Shown here in pieces: positions 12,780 to 22,384 of a DNA stretch of 64,000 nucleotides. This DNA is from Carettochelys insculpta (Eukaryota > Chordata > Testudines > Carettochelyidae). The position numbers and the translations under genes were made by a program. The notes beneath the pieces were generated by a model. It was not told the DNA's origin. It worked only from the letters and a program-made list of their open reading frames with translations, and did not search any database. Each line of letters begins with the position of its first letter. The first letter of the stretch is position 1. Location of the stretch: the NCBI RefSeq assembly GCF_033958435.1, contig NC_134142.1:103242501-103306500 (forward strand). Reading direction: 5' to 3'.

Positions 12780-12816
<37 letters not shown>
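12780..12816 (+). repeat. CAG repeat (polyglutamine) in the transposase N-terminus
   Basis: About 12 uninterrupted CAG units encode a glutamine tract right after the second codon pair of the predicted N-terminus. The tract is part of a transposon gene, not a host gene. Confidence 0.95.
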
Positions 12817-12818
<2 letters not shown>

Positions 12819-13278
12819 AGAGGTCCACCCAGCCCTCCCGGCAGGAGCAGGGCTTGCCCTGCTCCATGCCATGCGGGAGGCAGCTGAGCACCTCCTTGCT
12901 ACACCGGAGGAGGAGCTGCCCCCAGGGCAGCAGGGCTCAACCCCCAACCCTGCAGCACCCCGCCCCCATCCCCGCCTCACACACCGGCGGCTGTGGAGCT
13001 ACCCCACCAGCACCGACTGATGGGAGCGGCTGGTGCTTGGGGAGTGGGACGACGACTGCTGGCTCAGGAACTTCAGGATGAGCCAGCAGACATTTATGGA
13101 GCTCTGCCAGTGGCTCACCCCCGCACTCAGGCACCAGGACACGGCCATGCGGTGTGCCCTCACAGTGGAGAAACGGGTCGGCATCGCTGTCTGGAAGCTG
13201 GCCACTCCCGACAGCTACCGATCTGTGGGACAGCAGTTTGGTGTCGGCAAGGCCACCGTCGGGGCTGTCCTCATGGAG

Positions 13279-13426
13279 GTAAGAGAACCCACGGGGGGAG
13301 GGCAGGGCAGGGGAGGGGGGCCCGGGCAGAGGAGGGCAGGGCAGGGCAGAGGAGGGCAGGGCAGGGCAGGGCCACGCACACCCTGCTCACCCCTCATTGG
13401 TGCTGTCCCATGTGCTTCCCCTGCAG
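13279..13426 (+). other. Transposase intron with a GGGCA minisatellite
   Basis: The donor GTAAGAG and the acceptor TTCCCCTGCAG are canonical. The length (148 bp) is not a multiple of three, so removal is required for the DDE frame. About half of the intron is a short tandem repeat built from GGGCA and GGAGGGCAG units (about 13300-13370). The related older element at 40721-44098 reads straight through the equivalent position. Confidence 0.85.
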
Positions 13427-14578
13427 GTTGTGCGTGCCATCAACGCCATGCTCCTGCACAGGCTCGTGAGGCTGGGGGACCCAGATGCCACCATCGCAGC
13501 CTCTGCCACCCTGGGCTTCCCCAACTGCTTCGGGGCTCTGGATGGGACTCACATCCCCATCCGCGCCCCGCATCACAGTGGAGGACGATACATGAATCCC
13601 AAGGGCTACCATTCTGTGGTCCTCCAGGCCTTGGTGGACAGCCGGGGATGTTTCCAGGACATTTATGTGGGCTGGCCTGGCAGCACCCAGGACGCCCGGG
13701 TTTTCCGGAACTCGGGCCTGTGCCGCCGGCTGGAGGCAGGGACCTACATCCCCCAACGGGAGATCCCTCTGGGGGACACCACCATGCCCCTCTGCGTCAT
13801 CGCAGATGCGGCATACCCCCTCCGGCCCTGGCTCATGCACCCGTACACGGGCCATCTCTCCGCTAGCCAGGAGCGCTTCAACCAGTGCCTGAACCACGCG
13901 CGCCAGGTGGTGGAGCGCTCATTTGGCCGCCTGAAAGGACGCTGGAGATGTCTCCTGACCCGCCTGGATGCGGGCCCCAGCAACATCCCCCTGATTGTGG
14001 GTGCCTGCTGCGCCCTGCACAATTTGGTGGAGAGCAAGGGGGAGGCCTTTTTCCAGGGCTGGGCTGTGGAGGCCGGCAGGGCCGACGTGCAGCCACCCGC
14101 TGCCCCCAGTCAGCAGGTGGACCCCGAAGGGACCCGGGTCCGGAAGGCCCTGCGGGCCCACTTCGATGATGAGGCCGCGGGGTGAACTCTGCCAGGCCCT
14201 CCACTGCCCGCCCATTCCTCCACCACACTCCTGCCCCAACGCCCACACCATGGAGCACCCAACCGCACCCCCCTCCCACTTTTCCTGGACAAATGACAGC
14301 ACGCACTTGTGGCTGAACTTAAACTGCTTTTTCTTTGAGAACTTTTTTTTTTAACTATAAATATATAAAACAAGAACAAACTATATACAACGTGTGGAAC
14401 CAAAGTAATATGTACAAATAAAACAATAGTAAGAAAAAAGTGTGCTCAGTAATAAAAAGAAAACCAGGGAGGGTAAAGGGGAGAACTATTTACATGGGGG
14501 GGATGGGGCAAATGGGGGGCACAAAATAATAAGTTCCAACTATATACAAGGGGGGGGCCACATCCCGGGCCCCTCACC

Positions 14579-15721
14579 CTAAAGTCCGGCACTGGGCGTG
14601 GGCAGCCGGGAGCCCCGCCGCGGCTGCAGCCCTGTCCGGGGCTGGCTGGGGGCGGGGCGGACCGGAAGATATGCCTGGCGAGTCTCAGCTGGCTCCAGGG
14701 GTCCCTCGGTGCTCCAGCCCTCGGCGGTGGGTGGCGGGGCGACGGCGGACGGGACGGCGACGGGCGGAGCAGCTGGTGGTGAGGCGGGTGGAGCAAGCAC
14801 GTCGGGCGCTGCGGCGGCCAGCGCGGCATGGGGGGCCAGGTAGTCCACCAGGCGGTTGAAAGTCTCCATGTAGGCCCCCCATGCCTCTTGGCGCCAGGCC
14901 AGCGCCCGCTCCTGCAGCTGCAGGTGCTGCTCCGCGACCTCCAGCTGCCGACGGTGGATGGCCAGCAGCTGGGGGTCTGTCGCCGTCAGCTGGTGGTGGC
15001 GCGGGGTCCGCCGTCTAGCCCGCCGTGGGGCTGGTCGGTCCTCGGCCGAGGGGCTTGCCTGGAGCGATGGCCCCGGAGGGCTCTCTGGGACCACTGATGC
15101 CTCGCTGGCGCTCTTTTCCGGTCCTTCTGATGGTGCAGGTGCGGGACACAGGAGAGGTGGGGGGGGAAGAAGAATGGAGACAGGCGTTAGTGTGGGCCCC
15201 GAGCCATGGCCTTTGTCCCCCCAGCCCTGTGCTGCAGGTTCCCCATCCCCGTCCCCGGGAGATGCTGCTGTGATGGATGGGGTTCAGGGGTCCCCCTGCA
15301 CTGCACCCCGTCCCCTGGTGGGAGCGACTCTCACTTCACTCCACAGGGTCTGACAGGAGAGGTTTCTTAGGCCACAGATGCCCAATTTCTCCCAGGAGTG
15401 ACAGCACCAGCTGTCGGAAGAGACAGTCCTTCCAGCCCATCCTGGGGAGAAGACCCCAAGGGGTGCCCCTCTGGGATGCAGCTTCCCCCTCCTCAGGCTG
15501 GCTGCCTTCCAGCTCTCCCTTCCCCTAGCCTCTACCTGTGGCCCCCGCCCTCCCCCCCGCAATTCCAAGCCAGCTCAGCTCCTCCCACCTCTTTGTTCAG
15601 GGCACAGGTGTCACCTGCCAGCTGTAGCCCCAGGATCATCCTTTGCCCCTGGGAGCTATTCGGCTCTTGTTGCTCATATCTAGCCTGAGTCTCCCTTTTG
15701 CACTCCCCCCACTCCATCACA

Positions 15722-15759
<38 letters not shown>

Positions 15760-16662
15760 CGGGGTGTCCCACCCCCTCCTCCTGGGGGCCCCTCGAGGTT
15801 CCGCTCCCCCCTGCCCCGGGGATGGGGCATGGCACTGTCGTGCGGGGTGGGGGGGGCAGGGGCTGATGCAGTGCTGTGAGGGCCATGGCCCTGCTGTCCT
15901 TGGGGCCATGGCCATGTGAGCATGTGGGGGGCCCTGGACACATATCTATTACCCCTCGCCCCTCAAGCCCAGGGGTGTACACCAGAGGGGGGTACATACC
16001 TGTCGGTCCACTCCCACGGTCTGGAGATCCCCAGGGGGCGGAGGCCCGGCTGCTGCTCCGGGATGGCAGGAGGAGGATCTGCAGCCCGGATTCTGCGGAG
16101 GAGGAGCCCCCCCCCCCCCTCCTCCTCCTCCTGCCGCGATGTCCCGGGGGTGGGCTCCGGGGGGGGCCCCCGGGGTGCGGGGCTTACCTCCGGGGTGGAC
16201 TCCGGCTGCAGGGTCTGCTGGGGCTCGTTGGCCGAAGTATCAAGGGTGGCCAGAGGGGAGGAGGTGTGCCGGGGGCCCAGGATGTCCCTGAGCTCCCTGT
16301 AAAAGGGGCAAGTGACGGGGCTGGCCCCAGATCGGCTGGCCGCATCCCGGGCCCGGGAGTAACCCTGCCGCAGCTCCTTCACCTTATTCCTGACGTGATC
16401 AGGAGTGCGGGCAGGGTGACCCCGGGCAGCCAGGCCGTCAGCCAGCCGAGCGAACGCATCCGTGTTCCGCCTCTTGCTCCCCATTACCTGGAGCACCTCC
16501 TCCTCACTCCAGAGCCCCAGCAGGTCCCGCAGCTCGGCCTCCGTCCAGGAGGGGCCCCGCTGCCGCTTGCCAGCCTGGCTGCCCGCCTGGCTGGGCTGGC
16601 TGCCCTGGCTCCCCTTGTGGGGGGGTCCCCTGGGGGCGCTGGTGGGGCTGCCGGGCAGCCAT
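14579..16662 (-). pseudogene. Harbinger Myb/trihelix-like DNA-binding protein, frameshifted
   Basis: This is the second protein of the Harbinger, which in this superfamily binds the element ends and helps the transposase enter the nucleus. Exon 1 (16662-16000) starts MAARQPHQRP. After a shift of one frame in a 7-G run (16619-16625) it reads KRQRGPSWTEAELRDLLGLW, then EEEVLQVMGSKRRNTDAFARL, HVRNKVKELRQGYSRARD and CPFYRELRDILG, a complete Myb/SANT-like (Myb_DNA-bind_4) domain. A second change of frame is needed in the C-run at about 16109-16122. An intron from 15999 to 15127 (GTATGT to ATCAG) leads to exon 2 (15126-14579), with the coiled-coil-like LAIHRRQLEVAEQHLQLQER segment and a proline/alanine-rich tail. 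The shifts lie in homopolymers and could partly be sequencing errors. The intron and frame assignment are inferred from reading-frame continuity. Confidence 0.8.
15723..15762 (-). repeat. CTG/CAG repeat in the Myb-like gene intron
   Basis: About 13 triplets of CTG (CAG on the minus strand), with one TTG interruption, lie within the predicted 873-bp intron. With the tract at 12780 this gives the transposon two CAG tracts in opposite orientation. Confidence 0.9.
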
Positions 16663-16874
16663 CGCAGGTGGGGTGGCTGGTTTGGATGGCTGAGGGACGT
16701 GCAGGCTGGTCACGTGTCTGGGCTGCCGCCTGCACGTTCCTTCAGCTTCCTGCACAGGAAGGGAGGGGGAGGGGACCTTTAAGGGGCCGCTCCATGCGGC
16801 CACCATTGAGCTGAGGGGCTGGAGAGAGCATCTCTCAACCCCTCAGCTGACGGCCGCCATGGAGGACCCCGCAA

Positions 16875-17080
16875 TTTCGACGTTGCAGGACGCGCAACGA
16901 CTACACGGTCCCTACTTCGACGTTGAACGTCGAAGTAGGGCGCTATTCCTATCCCCTCATGGGGTTAGCGACTTCGACGTCTCGCCGCCTAACGTTGAAG
17001 TTAACTTCGAAATAGCGCCCGACGCGTGTAGCCGTGATGGGCGCTATTTCGAAATTAGTGCCACTACTTCGAAGTAGCAT
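16875..17080. repeat. Right subterminal motif array of the Harbinger
   Basis: Dense copies of TTCGACGTT, AACGTCGAAGTAGGGCGC, CTTCGAAATAGCGCC and CTACTTCGAAGTAG sit between the Myb-like gene and the right terminus. Several are palindromic. They mirror the left-end motifs and are probable protein-binding sites for transposition (inference). Confidence 0.6.
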
Positions 17081-17502
17081 GCACGTGTAGACACGGCTCT
17101 AATGTCCAAGCTAAACCTTCCCTGTGGCAATTTAAGTCCATTGCTTTTTTCTCCCTCCTTCTTGTAACAACTTTCTATGTACTTGAAAACTATCATGTCC
17201 CCCTTCAAACTTCTCTTCTCTAGACTAAGCAAACACATTTTTTCTATCCTTCCTCATAGATCATGTTCTCTAGACTTTTTTCCTAGACATTTTTGTTGGT
17301 ATTCTCTGGTCTGTCTCTAATTTTCCACATCTTTCTTGAAATGTGGCACCCAGAACTGGAGACAATGCTCAAGCTGACGCTTTAACACACAGAAGAATAG
17401 AAAAATTAGTCACATGTCCGTCTTACAACACTCCTGCTAATGTGACCCTCATTCTAATATTGTTTTCACCCTCAACAGGGTTACAGAGTTCATTTATATG
17501 TA

Positions 17503-17798
17503 GGGTACATCTAGACTACTAGGCAGATCAACCCAATCAGGGCTGATCTTCCAGAGTTCAATATTGTGCACCTGGTAGAGATACGCCAAATCTGACTATC
17601 TGGGGTCGGCAGTCGACCTCTGTACTCCTCGATATCATGAGGACTAAGGGATGTTGACGGGAGAGTTTCTCCCATCAACCTTTCTCTGTGAAGGTGGCCT
17701 GGTAACTAGATTGCAGATAAGTCGATTCTAACTACACAATTGCCCTAGTTAGAATTGCATATCTGCAATCAACTTACCTGCCTAGCGTAGACCAAGCC
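17503..17798. mobile_element. MITE inside the CR1, Harbinger-type ends
   Basis: The left end GGGTACATCTAGACTACTAG and the reverse complement of the right end, GGCTTGGTCTACGCTAG, are matching terminal repeats. It interrupts the CR1 between ATTTATATG and AGCTTGTGATCAAC. Inside are inverted copies of GATTGCAGATA and TAACTA blocks. The fragment at 1-108 belongs to the same family. Confidence 0.8.
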
Positions 17799-18095
17799 TT
17801 AGCTTGTGATCAACTATAACCTCAAACCCCTTTCTGCGGTACTCCTTTTTCGACAGTCATTTCCTACAGTGTACATGTGGAATTGATTGCTCCTTGGTGT
17901 AATGGCATCCTGTCTATCTGGTCCCAGAGAGTTGGCAACAATGAATCAGGGCAGGGAATGGACTATTTTATATTTGTTCTTATTGAATGTCATCCTGTTT
18001 ATTTCAGATCATTTCTCCAGTTTGTCCAAATCACTTCAAATTTTAATCCTAGCCTCTACAACACCTGCAACCTCTGCCAGCTTGGAAGCTATACT

Positions 18096-21000
18096 TTGAA
18101 AATATAAAATACAATCTATTGCTACATACTCTGAAAAATCAGGAGCTTGACATCTCAGATTGGGCCCACAAAATACTCTGTGATTCATTCCCCATCTGAT
18201 AAATGAGGATAGTACCCTCTTATCTGACAGTGTGTTGTGAAAATAAGTTAATTAACATTTATAATGAAAGCATCACAGAAACAGAAGTTGATCCCATAAA
18301 AGATATTACCCTATCCACCCTCTCATGAGGAAATAATTCTGTCGTGAGAGTACGGGTCGAATACCATACAGGAAATATGGCATAGGGCCCCACACTAAAT
18401 GCAATACTGAATAGCTGCTCATTACATGTCCCTAGTCCTTTCCATGCATATGATGAGGTGGAACTTTGTGGGAGAACAAAATAGTATACGGCTGTAACTA
18501 AAAACGTTATCATAATACATATATACAGGAAGGCTAAAATAAGGTTGGACAGGCAACCTTGATTTTGGATTTCCTAATTCATGAGTGTTTGACTTTACAG
18601 CCTTCATGTGCCTTTACCTTTTCATGTGTACAGTCTACTATATATTTGAGAGAGTTTGTGCATCTGTCCTTCCATAAGTCCATTTATTCAAGAATTCCTC
18701 CTAAACTGGAAGAGGTACGACCACCAAATTTGGAATGCAGTTTCCTCTTTTGTCAGTATTCTCTGGCATAACTTAGAACAAGGTAATGGTTTAGATATGC
18801 CATGACAATGGGGTATGTGTGGAATGCACTTGTTTCTCTTCAAAGGGAAAGTGAGGGCTCTGATAGCAGTGTTACTTATACTCCAGAATGCCGTCAGGGA
18901 GCAGCACCACAGGGGACAGTTATACTCCTGAATGACCACAAGGGGGCAGCAAACACATCAACCTGACATCCCCAGAGAACTGAGGTACAGCTGCTGGCTG
19001 GGCAGCATGGCCCCACTTGCCCAGGGAAGAAGTCCCCACCATCCCAGGCAGCTCCCGGGAGCTGGCAGCCAGGCAGCAAGGGCCCTGCCACCTCAGCCAG
19101 CCCAAAGAAGCAGTCCCAGCCCCTGACCATGGCCAGCCTCAGACCCTGCCACATAAATCCTCTAGTATTTATATATTCTTGATTAAGCTAGAGGCCTTCA
19201 CAACTCACCTATTTTTGAAACAAAATCAGCAGCAAATAGGTGATCTGTTTCTAAGGCTTTATAAAACAGTCAGTGATTTATTAAAATAGAAATTTTGCTA
19301 TCTTGACTTAACTGTCCACTGGAAAGTTCATAGCTGAGTGAAGATTTGTATTCTTAAATTTGCAATCTTAATATAGCTTCTGAAAGTAATTGTTGCATGC
19401 AACAGACATAATTCATGTAGACAAAAATATGCTACATATCACATACTCAAGGCCAATTATTTGATAAGTTTTCTCTAATTTTGGGTGCCCGCCATCACTC
19501 ATCTACAATCTAATTTCCAAACATGCCACTCACCTGACCCTCTCTCCTTGCCTTTAATTGTGGATGCTGGATATTTCTGATAATCAGGCCAGAGGTGTTT
19601 CAAGTTGAAAACCCCCAAGTATCCAAAATGCATAGACCATTTTGAATATTTAGGCATATTACATACAAATATTACATACCAAATATGGCAGTTTATACAC
19701 TGTTCCCAGGATCTGTGCTTGGTACCATTTGACCATTTCACGGGTACAGAAACAGTACGCAGAAGTGCTATGTGGGACTGTGTACAGAAAGTAGGCTGGG
19801 TAACATGAACACACCAAACGACTGAAGAAACATAGCACACTAGGAATGCTTTGCTGTAATATTTGACTTTGAAATTCCAAATGACTGCAATGCACCCAGG
19901 ATGTCAGCCTGAATATTCTAAAATAGGTTTCTGGTAGCAATAGTTCTGTCACTCTTGACTGGCCTAGGAGGAATTTGGGCTTGATACTCTAATGCAATTT
20001 GGTCTTGCAAGAAAATGGCTGGAATAATCAGAGAAGATTTGAAGAAGTAAAAATTAACATAACTCTGGTTCAGAATAGAATTCACATAATCTAGAAACAT
20101 GCCCGTTAAAAGATTCAGTGCTAAAATAGGGCGTACTACAAACAAATCCACAAATATGCCATGAAAAATCACATGCAAGCTCTAAAATATATGAATAATT
20201 TTGACCCAAACAAATGACTATCGACATCTTTTAACAAGGATTCTTCTGTTCCAGATTGTGTTTGTTCCTGTGCACTTAACTATTATTCATGTATTGAAGT
20301 TTTAGAGCCCCCACCCGCTCCCCAGTGACTCATCAGACAGGGGAATATGAAGTGGGAGCAACTAAAGAAATTAGTGCCTGTCTGAGGAGTGTCTGGGTCT
20401 CCCAATGTTTTCTGTTGGTAGGTGGAGCAGTAGCAGCAAGTGATGCAGCAGGGAAGGGAGAAGGGGTGTTCCAAGCCATCTCCCCTGCAGAAAACATCAC
20501 CACCCCTTCACAGCTGGGCACAGCAGACACTCTTCATCTAGTCTCTGCTCCCCATCATCACTCTGGTCCCCACAGAGGCTTGCCTCATCTCATGGCATGG
20601 TCATCCAGCCAGGTCACATTTAGTCCTGCCCCTCATAAAGTAAGGGGGAGACAACAAACTCAAATATTGCATTGCATTTCTACACAGACTAAATCCTCCA
20701 CAGACTCTTCTCTCCCTCCTAGGTGCTGAAGGTTTGTCCTCTTCTTCTGTGGCGCAACACCTCCCAATACTTTTACCTGAAGGCCCAGATTCTATCATTC
20801 TTCTCTCCCTTATGGCAGGATGTTTCCACACCACCTTCTTCCAGAGTCTGGAAGGGGAATCCAGACCCTTCTCCTTCCAGCTAAGGTCTACCTCCTCACG
20901 CTCACTACCTCCCCAGACTTCTTTCAAACTTGGTTTCCATTCAGGTCCTTTTTGAGAACCCCTTCCAGGCTGTGCATCTATCAACTCTCTGTAGGCCTTT

Positions 21001-21235
21001 CCTCCACCCTCTAGAAACCAGGGAGGCACTGCAGAGTACCTCTTTCTACAGCCTTTTTCTCATTTGAGCTTCCTCCTTTAATGCTCACCAACAACCCATT
21101 TTTCCAGCAGGGCTTTATCTTCAGCTGGGCCTGACTCAGCTTCCAGGTGACACCAGTTGCTTTAATCAAGCTCTTTAACTTAACACCCTTCAGTGCAAGG
21201 GTGCATATACCCCCCAATTTTCCTGCTGGCTCCAT
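18096..21235. other. Intergenic sequence, no gene seen
   Basis: No exon is supported. A local tandem duplication of about 45 bp sits at about 18867-18956 (TATACTCC and TGAATGACC units). A CT-rich stretch runs about 20450-21000. The rest appears unique. Confidence 0.55.
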
Positions 21236-21457
21236 GGAAACGTGAGTCTGCCAGCAAAACACACCTTTGTCAGCAGCCTCTTATGCCTGATGTTTTCCAG
21301 GCATAAGAGGCTGCTGATAAAGCGGCGGGTTTTGCTGGCAGACCCATGTTTACACAGCTTTTTTTGTGCCAGCACAGTGTCTGCCGGTGAGCAAATATGC
21401 AAATAAGCAGCTATTTGTATACTGCTGACGGCAGTTCAAGTCAGTGTAACTATAGCC
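21236..21457. mobile_element. Snapback MITE with long hairpin
   Basis: Arms at 21246-21289 and 21298-21343 are near-perfect inverted repeats (GTCTGCCAGCAAAAC at the base, CAGCAGCCTCTTATGCCTG at the tip) with an 8-base loop. Weaker pairing continues outward to about 21236 and 21354. The right end, read in reverse, is GGCTATAGTTACACTGAC, a terminus like those of the other TATGTCTACA-type MITEs here. No partner terminus was found at the left, so the left boundary is uncertain. Confidence 0.65.
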
Positions 21458-22384
21458 TAAAAGTTTTGTTTTGTCATTTTAAAATGAAAAGTTTTGATTT
21501 TTTTTATTCAAAACAAACTTTGGTTTTGAAATTTATTTTTTTAAGCTATTAAATGTTCAAAAATGCTCAGGATCAAAAGAAAATATTGCATTTTGAATCT
21601 AACAAAACATTGGATAAGACCCAAGATGTTTATGACTTCCTGGTAGAGTACACATATCCTAAGTCTTGAGTCCCACTCTAGTGATCTAATAAAAAAAAAT
21701 CAACCTTCTTCTCCCATATCCTTTTATGGCCTTGTTTACACTGTTCCAATCAAACCCTTAATTCATCTCCAGTGCAACTTCACAATGGAGACAACAGTAG
21801 AAGCTTGATTCCCTTGATCTTTTTTTTTTAAATAAGCAAGGACATCTACATTGAAACAGGAAATCAAAGTCATTCCTGGTTTAAGTCCACCAGAATCAAT
21901 ATAATTGTAGTAGTAATTAACTGGCAAAAATATTATTCTCATATTGCCCTTGTCCTTTCCCCAACAAAGATTCTTTTTTAAGAGTGAACCTGTACCCCGT
22001 GACGGAAAAGTGAGGAAACCAGAAAAAATAACTTTGGTAGCAAGTGCTAATAAACTACCAGAGATAATACTTTAAAAAATATGCTTTTTTAATTTTTCTG
22101 TGACGTCTCATTGCCACTTTAAATGCAATACCTTCTGGTGATGTCTTCTTAATATCTGGCAGAACATCTTGCATGTAATCCAACACTGTTTTTAACATAC
22201 TTTTTTTAATTATGTCTTATCTGATGAGTACAGCGTAAGATAAATGTTAAACTTGTTAAGTAACATCCTACACAGAAAGTGAACAAACATGTACATAACA
22301 TTTTCTGTAGTTTTCAACGTAGTCTCCCATTTAAAAAAGTTTGCAAAAGTACAAATTTGCATTTTAAAAGATAATTGTGCCTCA
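21458..22384. other. AT-rich intergenic sequence, no feature seen
   Basis: Long A and T runs occur and no open frame is worth calling. The region leads into the CR1 fragment that follows. Confidence 0.55.

Larger units (their letters stand above)
12742..14185 (+). pseudogene. Harbinger DDE transposase, one intron, lightly disabled
   Basis: This is a PIF/Harbinger (HARBI1-type) nuclease of about 431 codons if its defects are ignored. Exon 1 runs 12742-13278: a polyglutamine tract just after DP, then AGAGLALLHAMREA, then the conserved WDDDCWLRNFRMSQQTFMEL region with a helix-turn-helix-like segment (YRSVGQQFGVGKATVG). A 148-bp intron (13279-13426, GTAAGAG to CCCCTGCAG) joins in phase to exon 2 (13427-14185). 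The DDE motifs are ALDGTHIPI (D at 13541), VIADAAYPL (D at 13805) and VVERSFGRLKGRW (E at 13913), so the catalytic triad is intact. Defects: a TGA stop at 13018-13020 in the same frame as the downstream part, likely CGA to TGA, and the probable start codon reads ATA at 12742-12744 within a good Kozak-like context (GAGCCATAGG). The end of the frame is at 14185. The neighbouring Myb-like gene is transcribed towards it. Confidence 0.9.
12443..17098 (+). mobile_element. Nearly complete Harbinger transposon (4656 bp)
   Basis: The termini are GGCTACGTCTACACGTG at the left and, in reverse complement, AGCCGTGTCTACACGTG at the right, flanked by the 3-bp repeat CTA (12440-12442 and 17099-17101). Removing the element and one CTA restores an uninterrupted CR1 sequence, which fixes both ends. 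It carries two convergent genes, as PIF/Harbinger elements normally do: a DDE transposase (plus strand, 12742-14185) and a Myb/trihelix-like DNA-binding protein (minus strand, 14579-16662). The last about 220 bp on the right and about 180 bp on the left are filled with TTCGAA and TTCGACGTT-type motifs. CpG is mostly intact, so the insertion is fairly young. Confidence 0.95.
11757..18095 (-). mobile_element. CR1 LINE 3' part, split by three later insertions
   Basis: Four collinear pieces join into one CR1 3' region on the minus strand: 11757-11903, 12391-12442, 17099-17502 and 17799-18095. The first holds the 3' end, with the GGCTGGAAGGGATCTC and GATTGGACAACC blocks. The second has AATTTCTTCCAGTGCTTAA. 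The third has AATGTCCAAGCTAAACC and the TTTCTTGAAATGTGGCACCC block. The fourth has CAGTCATTTCCTACAGTGT and CATTTCTCCAGTTTGTCC. These cover the end of ORF2 and the 3' region. The frame is broken throughout. The copy is older than the hAT MITE, Harbinger and MITE that interrupt it. Confidence 0.88.

Noticed and set aside
12780..12816. Polyglutamine disease-type host gene
   Set aside because: The CAG tract is in the N-terminus of a Harbinger transposase bounded by transposon ends.
13033..13866. 277-codon ORF over the transposase
   Set aside because: It reads through the intron and leaves the DDE frame; the spliced reading is the real one.
15876..16814. 312-codon plus-strand ORF
   Set aside because: It is the antisense shadow of the Harbinger Myb-like exon.
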